Shown here piece after piece: positions 55,754 through 64,000 of a stretch of 64,000 nt of DNA (the first letter of the stretch is position 1; each line of letters begins with the position of its first letter). This stretch comes from Akkermansiaceae bacterium (GTDB lineage Bacteria > Verrucomicrobiota > Verrucomicrobiia > Verrucomicrobiales > Akkermansiaceae): the NCBI GenBank assembly GCA_018402445.1, contig JAGYIT010000007.1, positions 806,001 through 870,000 of the forward strand, given 5' to 3'. Position numbers and translations under genes: made by a program. The notes beneath the pieces were generated by a model. That model saw nothing but the letters and a program-made list of their open reading frames with translations. It had not been told where the DNA came from and searched no databases.

Positions 55754-57836
55754 TCAGTGCGCTCTTTGCGGCGCGGTGCTTTCGCTGATGAACAGGCGGA
55801 GATTCGCGTGATCTCGTGTTAGATTGGGATCTTCCCTGAAAACCTGATCCGCCAGCGAGCGGGCTTGGCGGATGAGTTCGGTGTCGGTGATGAAATCGGC
55901 GAAGCGGAGATCGGTGAGGCCGGATTGGGCGGTGCCGAGGATGTCGCCGGGGCCGCGCAGGCGGAGGTCAGCTTCGGCGATCTCGAAGCCGTCGGAGCTT
56001 GCGGCGAGGACATTGAGTTTCTCTATGGCCTCGGGGAGCTTCGTATCGGTGAGGAGGATGCAGTAGGATTTGTGCTCGCCGCGCCCGATGCGGCCACGGA
56101 GCTGATGGATCTGGGCGAGTCCGAAGCGCTCGGCGTGGTGGAGGATCATGAGGTTCGCGTTGGGGACATCCACGCCGACCTCGATCACCGTGGTGGCGAC
56201 GAGGGCTTTCGTTTTCCCGCTGCGGAAATCCTCCATCACTGAGTCCTTTTCCTCGGGGCGCAGCTTGCCGTGGATCAGGCCGACGTTTCCCGCGCCGAGC
56301 CGCTTCTGCCATTTCGGAAAGGCCTCGGTGGCGGACTCCGCTTTCACGGAATCGCTTTCCTCGACGAGCGGATAGACGAGATAAGCCTGGCGGCCATCGG
56401 CGATCTGGGCTTTCACGAAATCGGTGATGTCCTGCTGTTTCGGCTTCGTGCGGAGGGCGGTGATGATTTTCCCGCGGCCGGCGGGTTTTTCATCTAACAG
56501 GGAGACATCGAGGTCTCCGTAGATTGTCATGGTCAGCGAGCGCGGGATGGGCGTGGCGGTCATCACGAGGACATCGGGGAGCGTGCCTTGGCGGATCAGG
56601 GCGGCGCGCTGGACGACGCCGAACTTGTGCTGCTCGTCGATCACGACGAGGCCGAGATCGGTGAAGAGCGTTTCATCGTAAAGCAGGGCGTGGGTGCCGA
56701 TGAAAATGGTTGCTCCGCTCCGGTGATCAGTGCCGAGTGAGCAGTGATCAGTGGAAGACAGGGGTTGGGTGCTTTTTTTGTGGATGGCGGTGCGCAGGAC
56801 GAGGTTCACGCCGAGCGGCTCCAGCCATTTCTGGAAGGTGAGGAAATGCTGCTCGGCGAGGATCTGAGTGGGAGCCATCAGCGCGGCATCTGCGCCCGAA
56901 TCGATGGCGAGGAGCATGGAGGCGATGAGCGACGAAAGTTTTCCCCGATCCGACATCGCCTTGCAGCAAGCGGTTCATGGGGCGCGGCTCGCGCATGTCG
57001 GCGATGATTTCTTTGATGGATCGTTTCTGTGCGCTGGTGAGGTCGAAGGGGAGGCTTTCGTAAAAGGCTTTCAGCAGGGTGGTTTTTTTTCCGAGGACGC
57101 GGCCATGGTGGGAGAGGTGGCGGGTGCGCTGCCAGACGACGTTGAGCTGGAGGGTGAAAAAGCTCTCCAAGGCGAAGCGGCGGCGGGCGGCTTTGCTGGA
57201 TTCGGTGGTGGTGGGAAAATGGGTTTCGAAGAGGTCGGCGGTGCGGTTGTTCGCGGATACGGAAAAAGGGAAGGGGAGGGGGTTGTGTTCGGCATGGCGG
57301 ATGCAATCCGCCGCCACGTTGTGGATGATCTCGCGCAGGCGGCGCTGGTTGAGGCCGGAGATGTTCTTGTAGATTGGGACGATGCGGTTGAGGTGGATCG
57401 TTTCCTCGCCATCGTCGGAAACGACCTCGATCTCCGGGTGGTCGATGATGAGGCGTCCGCCCTGCTCCTTCACTTTTCCATAAGCGATCACCTGCTGCCC
57501 GGCGGCGATGACCTTGGACATGAAAGGCATGTTGAACCAGCGGCAGGTGATTTTCCCGGAGCCGAATATCCCGCCGGAGCCATCCATGATGACGGCCTCG
57601 TAGAAACGGGTTTTTCCGAAGCCCTTGGTGCCCGCGTCGATGACGCCGCCGTGGAGGCAGACGGGTTTTCCGGTGGGTAGAGTGGGGAAGGCGTCGAACT
57701 GGCGGCGATCCTCGTAGCGTTTCGGGAAATGGGCGAGGAGGTCGGCCACCGTAGTGAACCCTGCGGACTCCAACGCCTGTGATTCCTTGAGTGAAAGGGA
57801 CGCGAGGGAGGCGAGCGGGGATTGGCCGGAGATCAC
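55754..57836 (-). pseudogene. recG: ATP-dependent DNA helicase RecG, one frameshift
   Basis: RecG remodels stalled replication forks. The first frame, from GTG 57836, has the wedge domain and reaches LLQGDVGSGKT (Walker A). A single-base shift at about 56920 moves to the frame with SMLLAIDSGADAALMAPTQI, VVIDEQHKFGVVQRAALIRQ, MTATPIPRSLTMTIYGDLDV, DGRQAYLVYPLVEESDSVKA, VGVDVPNANLMILHHAERFG and QLRGRIGRG, ending at 55754. The total is about 694 codons, normal for RecG. The insertion STDHCSLGTDHRSG is encoded by a GTGATCAGTG repeat. The gene may be intact with one sequencing error. Confidence 0.87.
56723..56756 (-). repeat. GTGATCAGTG-type repeat in frame inside recG
   Basis: Two GTGATCAGTG units plus a CCGAGTGAGCA linker lie within the recG coding region, translated without stop as STDHCSLGTDHRSG before ATIFIGTHALL. 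RecG proteins have no conserved sequence at this exact place, so the insertion falls in a tolerant loop. Its other copy overlaps the gltX stop. Confidence 0.75.
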
Positions 57837-57946
57837 GTCGGAAGCTTGGCGGGAAAGCCGGGGTTTTCAATGCAAAGCGGCGGAGTTGGAAAGGCTTGCG
57901 GGATTTTCCTTTGCGGGTAGCTTTGCGAGCATTCGTCGCAATACCC

Positions 57947-59365
57947 ATGACCTTTCTCCAAACCGCCCTCCAATTCCTTCTGCTGATTTTCGTGGTGGTG
58001 ATGCTTTTCAACATCATCATCTTCGTCCACGAGCTCGGCCACTTCCTCGCCGGGAAATGGCGGGGGCTACAGATCGACCGTTTCCAAATCTGGTTTGGAA
58101 AGCCGATCTGGAAAAAAGAATACAAAGGTGTGCAGTATGGCCTCGGCTGGATTCCGGCGGGCGGCTTTGTCGCGCTGCCGCAAATGGCTCCGATGGAGGC
58201 CATCGAGGGCGGCGACAGGGATCGCAAGCCCCTGCCGCCCATCACGCCGATGGACAAGATCATCGTCGCGTTCGCGGGGCCGCTGTTCTCGCTGCTGCTC
58301 GCCCTCGCCGCTGGGCTGGTTGTCTGGGGGGTTGGGAAACCGAAGGATTTCGTGCCCAGCACCACCATCGGATACGTGCTTGAGGACAGTCCCGGAGAAA
58401 AGGCGGGCATACGGCCGGGCGATGTTATCCTCGCGATCAACGGCGAGGAGGTCAACGGTTTTGCGGGATCGCTGGAAAGCATCACCGAGCGCATTATCCT
58501 CAGCAGCGGGGAGAAGATCGAGTTCACGGTGAAGCGCCCGGGCGTCGAGGAACCGCTTACGCTTGTTAGCGGCTTCGACACTCCGGAGAGCAAATGGTTC
58601 CAGCGCGGCGGCCTGCGCCAGGTGGGTCTTGCTCCGGCGGGCACCGCGTTGATCGCGGATGTGCTCAAGGGCAGCCCGGCCGCAAAGGCGGGACTAGCCA
58701 AGGGCGATGTGATCCTTTCCGTGGACGGAGAGAGGCTCTTCAGCGACATCCAGCTCGCCCAGCATCTCAAGAAAAAGGATAACAAGACGGTGAGCCTCGG
58801 TGTGAAGAAGGTGGACGGCACGGAAGTGGTGATGGAGGTGACGCCGGAAGTGCCGCTGAAACCGGAAGGACGGAATCCGATGATCGGGGTGTTCTGGGAT
58901 CAGAGCAACGATGTGGATGTGCGTATCGTCCACCCGAATCCTTTCACCCAAGTGGCGGATAGCCTGAAAATGATGTGGGTCACGATCACCAAGGTGGCCG
59001 ACCCCCAATCGAGCATCGGTCTAGGGCACCTTAGCGGGCCGGTGGGCATCGGGGATATGCTTTTCACCCTGCTCCAGACGGAGAACGGCTGGCGGCGTAT
59101 CATCGGTTTCATGGTGCTCTTCAATGTGAACCTGGCGGTGCTCAACATGCTGCCTTTCCCCGTCCTGGATGGAGGGCACATCACTCTCGCCATTTTCGAG
59201 AAAATCTTCGGGAAACCCGTGCAGATGAAAGCCATGGAGATCATCCAAACCGTCTGTGCGCTCGCGCTCATCACTCTCATGCTCTACGTCACCAGCAAGG
59301 ATATCGGCGACAAGCTGGGCCGAGGTGGGGGAGGAAAGGATCAGGAAATCATTTTCGCGGAGTGA
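57947..59365 (+). CDS. rseP: Site-2 metalloprotease RseP
   Basis: An intramembrane zinc protease of 472 residues that cleaves anti-sigma factors and signal remnants. It has HELGH in VMLFNIIIFVHELGHFLAGK (H28, E29, H32), two PDZ domains (EDSPGEKAGIRPGDVILAIN; LKGSPAAKAGLAKGDVILSV) and the C-terminal NMLPFPVLDGGHITLAIFEK with the LDG motif. The ATG at 57947 gives the family N-terminus. It starts 110 bases from the recG start, divergently, and ends facing nadB across a pair of hairpins. Confidence 0.96.
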   Translation: MTFLQTALQFLLLIFVVVMLFNIIIFVHELGHFLAGKWRGLQIDRFQIWFGKPIWKKEYKGVQYGLGWIPAGGFVALPQMAPMEAIEGGDRDRKPLPPITPMDKIIVAFAGPLFSLLLALAAGLVVWGVGKPKDFVPSTTIGYVLEDSPGEKAGIRPGDVILAINGEEVNGFAGSLESITERIILSSGEKIEFTVKRPGVEEPLTLVSGFDTPESKWFQRGGLRQVGLAPAGTALIADVLKGSPAAKAGLAKGDVILSVDGERLFSDIQLAQHLKKKDNKTVSLGVKKVDGTEVVMEVTPEVPLKPEGRNPMIGVFWDQSNDVDVRIVHPNPFTQVADSLKMMWVTITKVADPQSSIGLGHLSGPVGIGDMLFTLLQTENGWRRIIGFMVLFNVNLAVLNMLPFPVLDGGHITLAIFEKIFGKPVQMKAMEIIQTVCALALITLMLYVTSKDIGDKLGRGGGGKDQEIIFAE

Positions 59366-59373
59366 CCGTGGCA

Positions 59374-59428
59374 GCGGATTTTATCCGCCCTATCTTTGAA
59401 ATGGTTGGTATGGCGGATGTAATCCGCC
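59374..59428. repeat. Two related hairpins between convergent rseP and nadB
   Basis: GCGGAT-TTT-ATCCGC (59374-59388) and GGCGGAT-GTA-ATCCGCC (59412-59428) share the same GCGGAT stem and lie 23 bases apart. They occupy the whole gap between the two convergent genes. The arrangement is BIME-like (paired REPs), but it could also work as a bidirectional transcription stop. Confidence 0.65.
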
Positions 59429-59435
59429 GCCACCC

Positions 59436-61049
59436 TCAGAATTTCCTGAGTTGCGTGTCCTTTTTGAAACGGTCGTCGCCCTCTGGATAATCGAGGGTGT
59501 AATGCAGACCGCGCGATTCCCGGCGGCGCAGGGCGCATTCGACGATCAGGCCTGCGACGCTCACGAGATTGCGCAGCTCCAGGATGTCGGCATTGACGCG
59601 GTGGCCCCAGTAGAACTCGCGGACTTCCTTTTTCAGATTTCGTAGGCGGGCTGCGGCGCGGCGCAGGCGGTTGTCGGTACGGACGATGGAAACGTAGTCC
59701 CACATCAGGCGGCGGATCTCGTCCCAGTTGTGGTAGATGACGACGAGTTCATCGGGCTCCGCGACATCGCCATGGTGCCAGTCCGGGATCGGTGGCGCGT
59801 CCATCGGCGGCTTGTCCGGCGGGTAGAGGCGCATCATTTCCGCGAGCGCGAGGCGTCCGACGACGTTGCCTTCCAGCAGGGAGTTCGAGGCGAGCCGGTT
59901 CGCGCCATGAAGCCCCGTGCAGCCGACCTCGCCGACTGCGAACAGCCCGCGCACGGTGGTTTTCCCGGTGACATCCGTCTTCAGCCCGCCGCACATGTAA
60001 TGCGCTGCCGGGACGACGGGGATGGGTTCCTTTTCGCAGTCCACGCCGAACTTCAGCAGGGTCTCGTGGATGTAGGGGAAATGCTCGCGCATGAAGCCGG
60101 GCGGCTTGTGGGTGACATCGAGATAGACGCATGGGGCACCGGTTTTCTTGATCTCGCGGTCGATGGCGCGGGCGACGATGTCACGCGGGGCGAGCGAGCC
60201 GCGCGGGTCAATTTTTTTGGTAAAATCCTCGCCCTTCGCGTTGCGCAAAATCCCGCCCTCGCCGCGCACAGCCTCGCTGACAAGGAACGACCTGGCCTCC
60301 GGGCCGGTGGCCGCCGGGTTGTAGAAGCAGGTGGGGTGGAACTGGATGAACTCCATATTCGCCACGGTGGCTCCCGCGCGCCAGCCCAGCGCGACGCCGT
60401 CGCCGGTCGCGGAATCGGGGTTGGTGGTGTAGAGATAGACTTTCCCGCAGCCGCCGGCGGCGAGAACCACGCGGTCGGAGCGGAACACTGTGACCGCACC
60501 CGTTTCCCGCTGGAGCACGTAGGCTCCGAGCACGCGGTCATTGGAGACGGCTCCAAGCCGAGCGGAGGTGATGAGGTCGATCACGAAATGATTTTCCAGG
60601 AGGGTGATGTTCGGTTCCCGGCGGGCGGCCTCCAGCATGGCGCGAGCGATCTCGCGCCCGGTGGTGTCGCGGGCATGGAGTATGCGGCGGTGGCTGTGCC
60701 CACCCTCTTTTCCCAGCATGAAACGGTCGCCCTCCTTATCGAACTCGACCCCGTAACCGAGCAGATCCGCGATCGTGTCATCACCCTCCTCGATGATCCG
60801 CCGCACGACCTCCTCGTTGCAAAGCCCCGCGCCCGCGTCCAGCGTGTCGGCTAGGTGGCTTTCCACGGAGTCGCCCTCGGCGCGGAGATCGGCGGGCAGC
60901 ACGGAAGCGATGCCGCCCTGTGCCCAGGCGGTGTTCGATTCCTCGGCGTTTCCTTTCGTCAGGACAGTCACCTTGCCGTGCTTCGCCGCGCGCAGGGCGA
61001 AGGACAAACCCGCGATGCCCGCGCCGATCACCAGGAAATCAGATGTCAT
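59436..61049 (-). CDS. nadB: L-aspartate oxidase
   Basis: An FAD enzyme producing iminoaspartate for NAD synthesis. The 537-residue protein has DFLVIGAGIAGLSFALRAAK (FAD binding), ESNTAWAQGGIASVL, EGGHSHRRILHARDTTGREI, FIQFHPTCFYNP, LVSEAVRGEGGILRN, RDIVARAIDREIKKTG, GLFAVGEVGCTGLHGANRLA and SNSLLEG. The ATG at 61049 gives the family start. nadA and nadC are not in the window. All catalytic residues seem present. Confidence 0.96.
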   Translation of the reverse strand: MTSDFLVIGAGIAGLSFALRAAKHGKVTVLTKGNAEESNTAWAQGGIASVLPADLRAEGDSVESHLADTLDAGAGLCNEEVVRRIIEEGDDTIADLLGYGVEFDKEGDRFMLGKEGGHSHRRILHARDTTGREIARAMLEAARREPNITLLENHFVIDLITSARLGAVSNDRVLGAYVLQRETGAVTVFRSDRVVLAAGGCGKVYLYTTNPDSATGDGVALGWRAGATVANMEFIQFHPTCFYNPAATGPEARSFLVSEAVRGEGGILRNAKGEDFTKKIDPRGSLAPRDIVARAIDREIKKTGAPCVYLDVTHKPPGFMREHFPYIHETLLKFGVDCEKEPIPVVPAAHYMCGGLKTDVTGKTTVRGLFAVGEVGCTGLHGANRLASNSLLEGNVVGRLALAEMMRLYPPDKPPMDAPPIPDWHHGDVAEPDELVVIYHNWDEIRRLMWDYVSIVRTDNRLRRAAARLRNLKKEVREFYWGHRVNADILELRNLVSVAGLIVECALRRRESRGLHYTLDYPEGDDRFKKDTQLRKF

Positions 61050-61169
61050 GTGGGGAAAGGATGGACGCGGAAGCTTTTCTGGAACAAGATAAACTTGGAA
61101 CATTCTTGTGATCAGCACCATCCGATAAAACCCTCACAAAACAAGCCGCAAGGAATTTTTTGGAGAACG

Positions 61170-61388
61170 TTAGAGCGATGGCGCGGCGGCTTGTTGCCCG
61201 ACTTTATCAGACGGCTTCCTCGCCTGCGCCATCCGTGCCTTGTTAGGGTCTTGATTTTTACTTGAGCCTTGCTGCCTTGCTGCGTGTTCGGCCTTCGCCC
61301 ATGCGAATATCTTGCGATGATCATACCCGTGTTCAGCGGCAAGTGCTGCGCAGGCATCTCTGACTTCCTGGATAATGTGATTAGTCAT
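61170..61388 (-). CDS. Small protein overlapping a PIN-domain gene
   Basis: A 72-residue protein starting at ATG 61388 (MTNHIIQEVRDACAALAAEH, then GYDHRKIFAWAKAEHAARQQ). Its start overlaps the stop of the PIN-domain fragment gene (CATGACTAA). Short proteins with this TNHIIQEVR...EHGYD pattern often accompany PIN-domain genes, so it may be the partner of a toxin-antitoxin locus. No fold is recognised beyond helices. Confidence 0.65.
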   Translation of the reverse strand: MTNHIIQEVRDACAALAAEHGYDHRKIFAWAKAEHAARQQGSSKNQDPNKARMAQARKPSDKVGQQAAAPSL

Positions 61389-61629
61389 GATTAAGTTCAA
61401 TAAGGGTTCGAGGCGTGCAAATGATGGGGACATGAAGGCCGTAGTAGGAACAGTAATCCAAAAGCTCCTTCTGAAGAACCGCGTTGGCCAAATGGGTGCA
61501 ATTCCACGTAAGAAGATAGTCCATTCGATGCAGGATCGCCAACCCTAAATGGGAAGCGTCAGGCCGGCTCAAATCTTCTTCCAAATCTGGAAGTGTATCT
61601 ACGAGTTCCAGCTCCGGGATACCCTTCAA
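61381..61629 (-). pseudogene. PIN-domain protein, N-terminally truncated
   Basis: An 82-codon frame matching the C-terminal half of a PIN-domain protein: RPDASHLGLAILHRMDYLLT, then WNCTHLANAVLQKELLDYCS and GLHVPIICTPRTLI. The ASHLGLA Asp and the TWNCTHLAN motif are typical. The first half, with the N-terminal Asp, is absent; upstream is AT-rich noncoding DNA and only a TTG start exists. It is therefore probably a truncated, inactive toxin gene. Confidence 0.7.
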
Positions 61630-61689
61630 TTAAAAGAATTGACTTTTTATGAGCTTGGACAGTGATTTGATTTGTCTAACCAACCTCTC

Positions 61690-63789
61690 ATGCGCTCCGA
61701 TCAAATTTCCACCCACTCTCGCCGGGATTTCATCAAGATGGCTGGAGGCGCAGGCATATTTGCAGCTGCCAGCGGAACGCTCAACCTGTTTGCCAATAAT
61801 CAAATCAGTGAGCTGACGCAGACCAACCGCAACGTGATCCTCTTCGCCACGGATCAACAGCAGGAACTCCGCTGGTTTCCCGAAGGCTGGGAGGCAGCCA
61901 ACATTCCCGGGCTAACGCGACTGCGAAACAAAGGCGTAAGCTTCACCAAAGCCTACACCAACACCGCGATGTGCACGCCCTCGCGGACCACCCTTTTGAC
62001 TGGGCTTTATCCCGCCCAACATCGCAACACCGACACACTTTCCGAGGGCATGTCACAGTCGGAGGAAGAACACCAACTCGATCCGTCCATCCCCAATCTC
62101 TGCACCATCATGCAGGCGGCGGGCTACGATGTCGTGTGGAAGGGTAAATGGCATTTGAGCAAGGGCACCGAGCACCCCGACGGCACTTACAGCGAGGACG
62201 ATATCGCACGCTACGGCGCAAATGAATGGAACAAACCCGACGCCGGTGGTGATGCGAAGCTAAAGAACTACGGGGGCGGCCACACCAACCATGACGGACG
62301 CTACTTCGACGGCTCCACTTGGCAAGATCCCACCGGAAATCCGGAAGATCCCGACTACATCTTCACCCAGGCCGACGGCCCGATCAACGAAGAATATGAG
62401 AAGGAAAGCGTGATGGCATTCCTGCGCCATAAGATCGAACACCCTGGCGGGAATCCGTTCTGCCTCATCATCTGCCTGATCAACCCGCATGATGTGCTAG
62501 GCTGCCCGGGCTCATCTAAAGTCAACGGAACCTACATCGAGGGCGGATACTTCGGGACAGAAAATGGTTCACCTTGGTCCGAGCAAACCGGACCAATCTC
62601 CATCGAACTTCCACCCACCGTGGCCGAAAAGCTAAACGATAACCTCAAGCCAACCTGCCAGCAAGCGTTTGCGCAGAGCTTGGCCGGCCTCGGGCCGATC
62701 GTAACCAATGCTAAAAAACTCGAATACCTCAACTTCTACGGCAATCTGCTAAAGCTGGTCGATCGCTACCTAATAAAAATGCTCGATTTGCTGGACGGGC
62801 TTGATGGAACGGTTGCTCCAGAAGCCGCCACCGCGTTGCGCGACAATTCATGGCTTATTTTCCTCTCCGACCACGGCGACATGGCGACAACCCACGGCGG
62901 ACTCCGGCAGAAATCGTTCATGTGTTACGAGGAAGTTGTTAACATCCCCCTCATCTGGTCAAACTCAGTCGATTACTCGGAACCCGCCGTGTGCAACGAA
63001 TTGGTTTCGCACGTCGATTTCGTCCCAACGCTGTGCTCGGTTCTCGGGATCAACACCAGTGCTTACGAACTGAAAGGCGTCGATTACTCCGCGCTCCTCA
63101 CGAATCCGGCCGGTCCAGCGGTGCAGGACTCCATTCTCTTCACCTTCGATGACATCTGGTCCGGCCAAAATGCGGGAGAGAACACCAATGGAATCATTTC
63201 CGCGCCCAACCGCATCCGAGCACTGATCGAGAAAGATTACAAATTCGCACACTACTTCGACGGCCAAGGAATCGAGCCACCGCAGGAGGAGTTCTACGAC
63301 ATGCGGACGCAAGACGATGGCGGAACCGATGCGGATGCCACGACCGGCCAAGCCTTGGAGTACATCAACTACTCTGAGTGGGCAGAAAATCAACGCGCCG
63401 AGAACGACAAACAAATCACTGAACCTCTGGCCACCAAACGCGAGCAAATGCGCGTGGATCTGGATGCCACCATCAACAGCAAACTCGCTCCCCTAGCGCC
63501 AGCACCTGCCGTGGCTCCAGATGCCTATCAGGCGAAAATATACCGTTGGAACGACCCTGACACCGCCGAAGCTATGAGCGCGGTGCAACTCACCTGGCTT
63601 TCGCGCTTCCACACGCAATACCAGCTCCAGTCGTCGCCTGATTTGGCAGAGTGGACAAACGTCGGCGACCCGATCCACGGCAACAACGGGCCGATCTGGT
63701 CTGACCATGAGGTTGCCGGGAAACAGTTCTTCCGTCTTAACTGGGCGGCGGTCGTCGAGCCACCCATCCCGCAACCGGATTTAAGCTAA
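61690..63789 (+). CDS. Tat-exported sulfatase with C-terminal beta domain
   Basis: A 699-residue type I sulfatase. The N-terminus carries a twin-arginine signal (HSRRDFIKMAGGAGIFAAAS). Metal-binding residues are in NVILFATDQQQELRW. The formylglycine site is MCTPSRTTLLTG (C95, canonical C-x-P-S-R). KGKWHLSKGTEHPDG and FLSDHGDMATTHGGLRQKS complete the fold. The last 80 residues (WLSRFHTQYQLQSSPDLAEW, then GKQFFRLNW) form a beta-sandwich-like module seen at the end of many secreted proteins in this phylum. The ATG at 61690 gives the Tat signal. Its gene overlaps the tail of a maturase gene on the other strand. Confidence 0.93.
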   Translation: MRSDQISTHSRRDFIKMAGGAGIFAAASGTLNLFANNQISELTQTNRNVILFATDQQQELRWFPEGWEAANIPGLTRLRNKGVSFTKAYTNTAMCTPSRTTLLTGLYPAQHRNTDTLSEGMSQSEEEHQLDPSIPNLCTIMQAAGYDVVWKGKWHLSKGTEHPDGTYSEDDIARYGANEWNKPDAGGDAKLKNYGGGHTNHDGRYFDGSTWQDPTGNPEDPDYIFTQADGPINEEYEKESVMAFLRHKIEHPGGNPFCLIICLINPHDVLGCPGSSKVNGTYIEGGYFGTENGSPWSEQTGPISIELPPTVAEKLNDNLKPTCQQAFAQSLAGLGPIVTNAKKLEYLNFYGNLLKLVDRYLIKMLDLLDGLDGTVAPEAATALRDNSWLIFLSDHGDMATTHGGLRQKSFMCYEEVVNIPLIWSNSVDYSEPAVCNELVSHVDFVPTLCSVLGINTSAYELKGVDYSALLTNPAGPAVQDSILFTFDDIWSGQNAGENTNGIISAPNRIRALIEKDYKFAHYFDGQGIEPPQEEFYDMRTQDDGGTDADATTGQALEYINYSEWAENQRAENDKQITEPLATKREQMRVDLDATINSKLAPLAPAPAVAPDAYQAKIYRWNDPDTAEAMSAVQLTWLSRFHTQYQLQSSPDLAEWTNVGDPIHGNNGPIWSDHEVAGKQFFRLNWAAVVEPPIPQPDLS

Positions 63790-64000
63790 GCCCTCTGTCT
63801 GCTGGCGGAGCATGTCCATGATCTCTGCGGGCGGTTTGCGTGCCCGGAGCAATTGGGTCATAGTCCGCATGTAAGGATCCACGTGGTTGAAAAACTTCCG
63901 ATAACCCGCACACAGATAGTTCAACCCCGGCTCACCGTCCGGAGTTGTGAGAAAACGGTGCTTCGGGCACTCACCATTGCAGGCATAGCGTACTTCGCAT
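63781..64000 (-). CDS. Anaerobic-type sulfatase-maturating enzyme, C-terminal part (runs off window)
   Basis: The minus-strand frame encodes the C-terminal 72 residues of a radical SAM sulfatase maturase: CEVRYACNGECPKHRFLTTP, then GEPGLNYLCAGYRKFFNHVD and PYMRTMTQLLRARKPP. The Cys cluster (CxxxxxCxxxCP...C) is the auxiliary [4Fe-4S] SPASM region of this family. It converts the sulfatase Cys or Ser to formylglycine. It is convergent with the Tat sulfatase gene and overlaps its stop codon by 9 bases; pairing of maturase and sulfatase genes is common. Confidence 0.9.
   Translation of the reverse strand, partial: CEVRYACNGECPKHRFLTTPDGEPGLNYLCAGYRKFFNHVDPYMRTMTQLLRARKPPAEIMDMLRQQTEGLA

Noticed and set aside
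56878..58821. Long minus-strand open frame over rseP and recG
   Set aside because: It overlaps two recognised genes and reads as low-complexity Pro/Arg/Ser; it is a shadow produced by codon bias.

Overview
The window looks like a chromosomal segment of a GC-rich member of the Verrucomicrobiota (probably class Verrucomicrobiae). This is inferred from gene content: LL-diaminopimelate aminotransferase, two secreted sulfatases, an anaerobic-type sulfatase-maturase fragment, a POT transporter of the verrucomicrobial type, MenC/MenE, several lineage-style lipoproteins, and weak or absent Shine-Dalgarno sequences before most starts. No phage, plasmid, CRISPR array, rRNA or convincing tRNA is visible.

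Layout. 0-5.6 kb: a GxxExxY protein tail, a cobalamin-dependent methionine synthase (MetH, without the homocysteine module) carrying a complete REP-associated tyrosine transposase (RAYT) in frame inside its activation domain, gltX and ruvA. 5.8-16.1 kb: a zinc-ribbon Ser/Thr kinase, a POT peptide transporter, a sulfatase, a membrane hydrolase operon, rplS, hisI, a transposase remnant and a HAD phosphatase. 16.1-31.2 kb: pdxH, a large acidic lipoprotein, trmO, purH, menC-menE, cls, a 3D-domain lipoprotein, DUF1802, argA, a Nudix hydrolase and a RelE/ParE-type toxin-antitoxin pair. 31.2-43.6 kb: a UDP-sugar pyrophosphorylase, argH, a frameshifted lipoamide dehydrogenase, two VapC-type loci around murG, a frameshifted M3 peptidase, uppP, DUF2062 and purB. 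43.8-50.7 kb: a VWA protein/response regulator/sensor kinase cluster, rpsN, an FmdB-like zinc ribbon, a CorC-family protein and a nonsense-mutated gene. 50.8-64 kb: dapL, a D-2-hydroxyacid dehydrogenase, an RlmI-like methyltransferase, a second Y1 transposase, recG (frameshifted), rseP, nadB, a truncated PIN-domain gene, a Tat-exported sulfatase and the start of a sulfatase-maturase gene running off the right edge.

Most genes are ordinary metabolism and envelope functions: one-carbon/methionine, purine, arginine, histidine, lysine/peptidoglycan, menaquinone and NAD synthesis. The unusual layer is a dense set of very short repeats fitted to gene borders or inserted in frame. (A) A stop-free 22-23-nt REP with a GTGG head occurs at both ends of the RAYT in metH, inside gltX and just after prlC. 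(B) A GTGATCAGTG-based repeat supplies the gltX stop codon and is inserted in frame in recG. (C) A TTGAAATTTGAAAG-type AT-rich heptad repeat forms the leader directly before the ATG of gltX, prlC and a dehydrogenase gene. (D) CTGAAA and CTCCGTG repeats abut the stop codons of hisI and the GxxExxY gene.

Caution: between about 35 and 57 kb, lpd, prlC, uppP and recG each carry single-base frameshifts, some at homopolymers. This may reflect sequencing or assembly error rather than biology.
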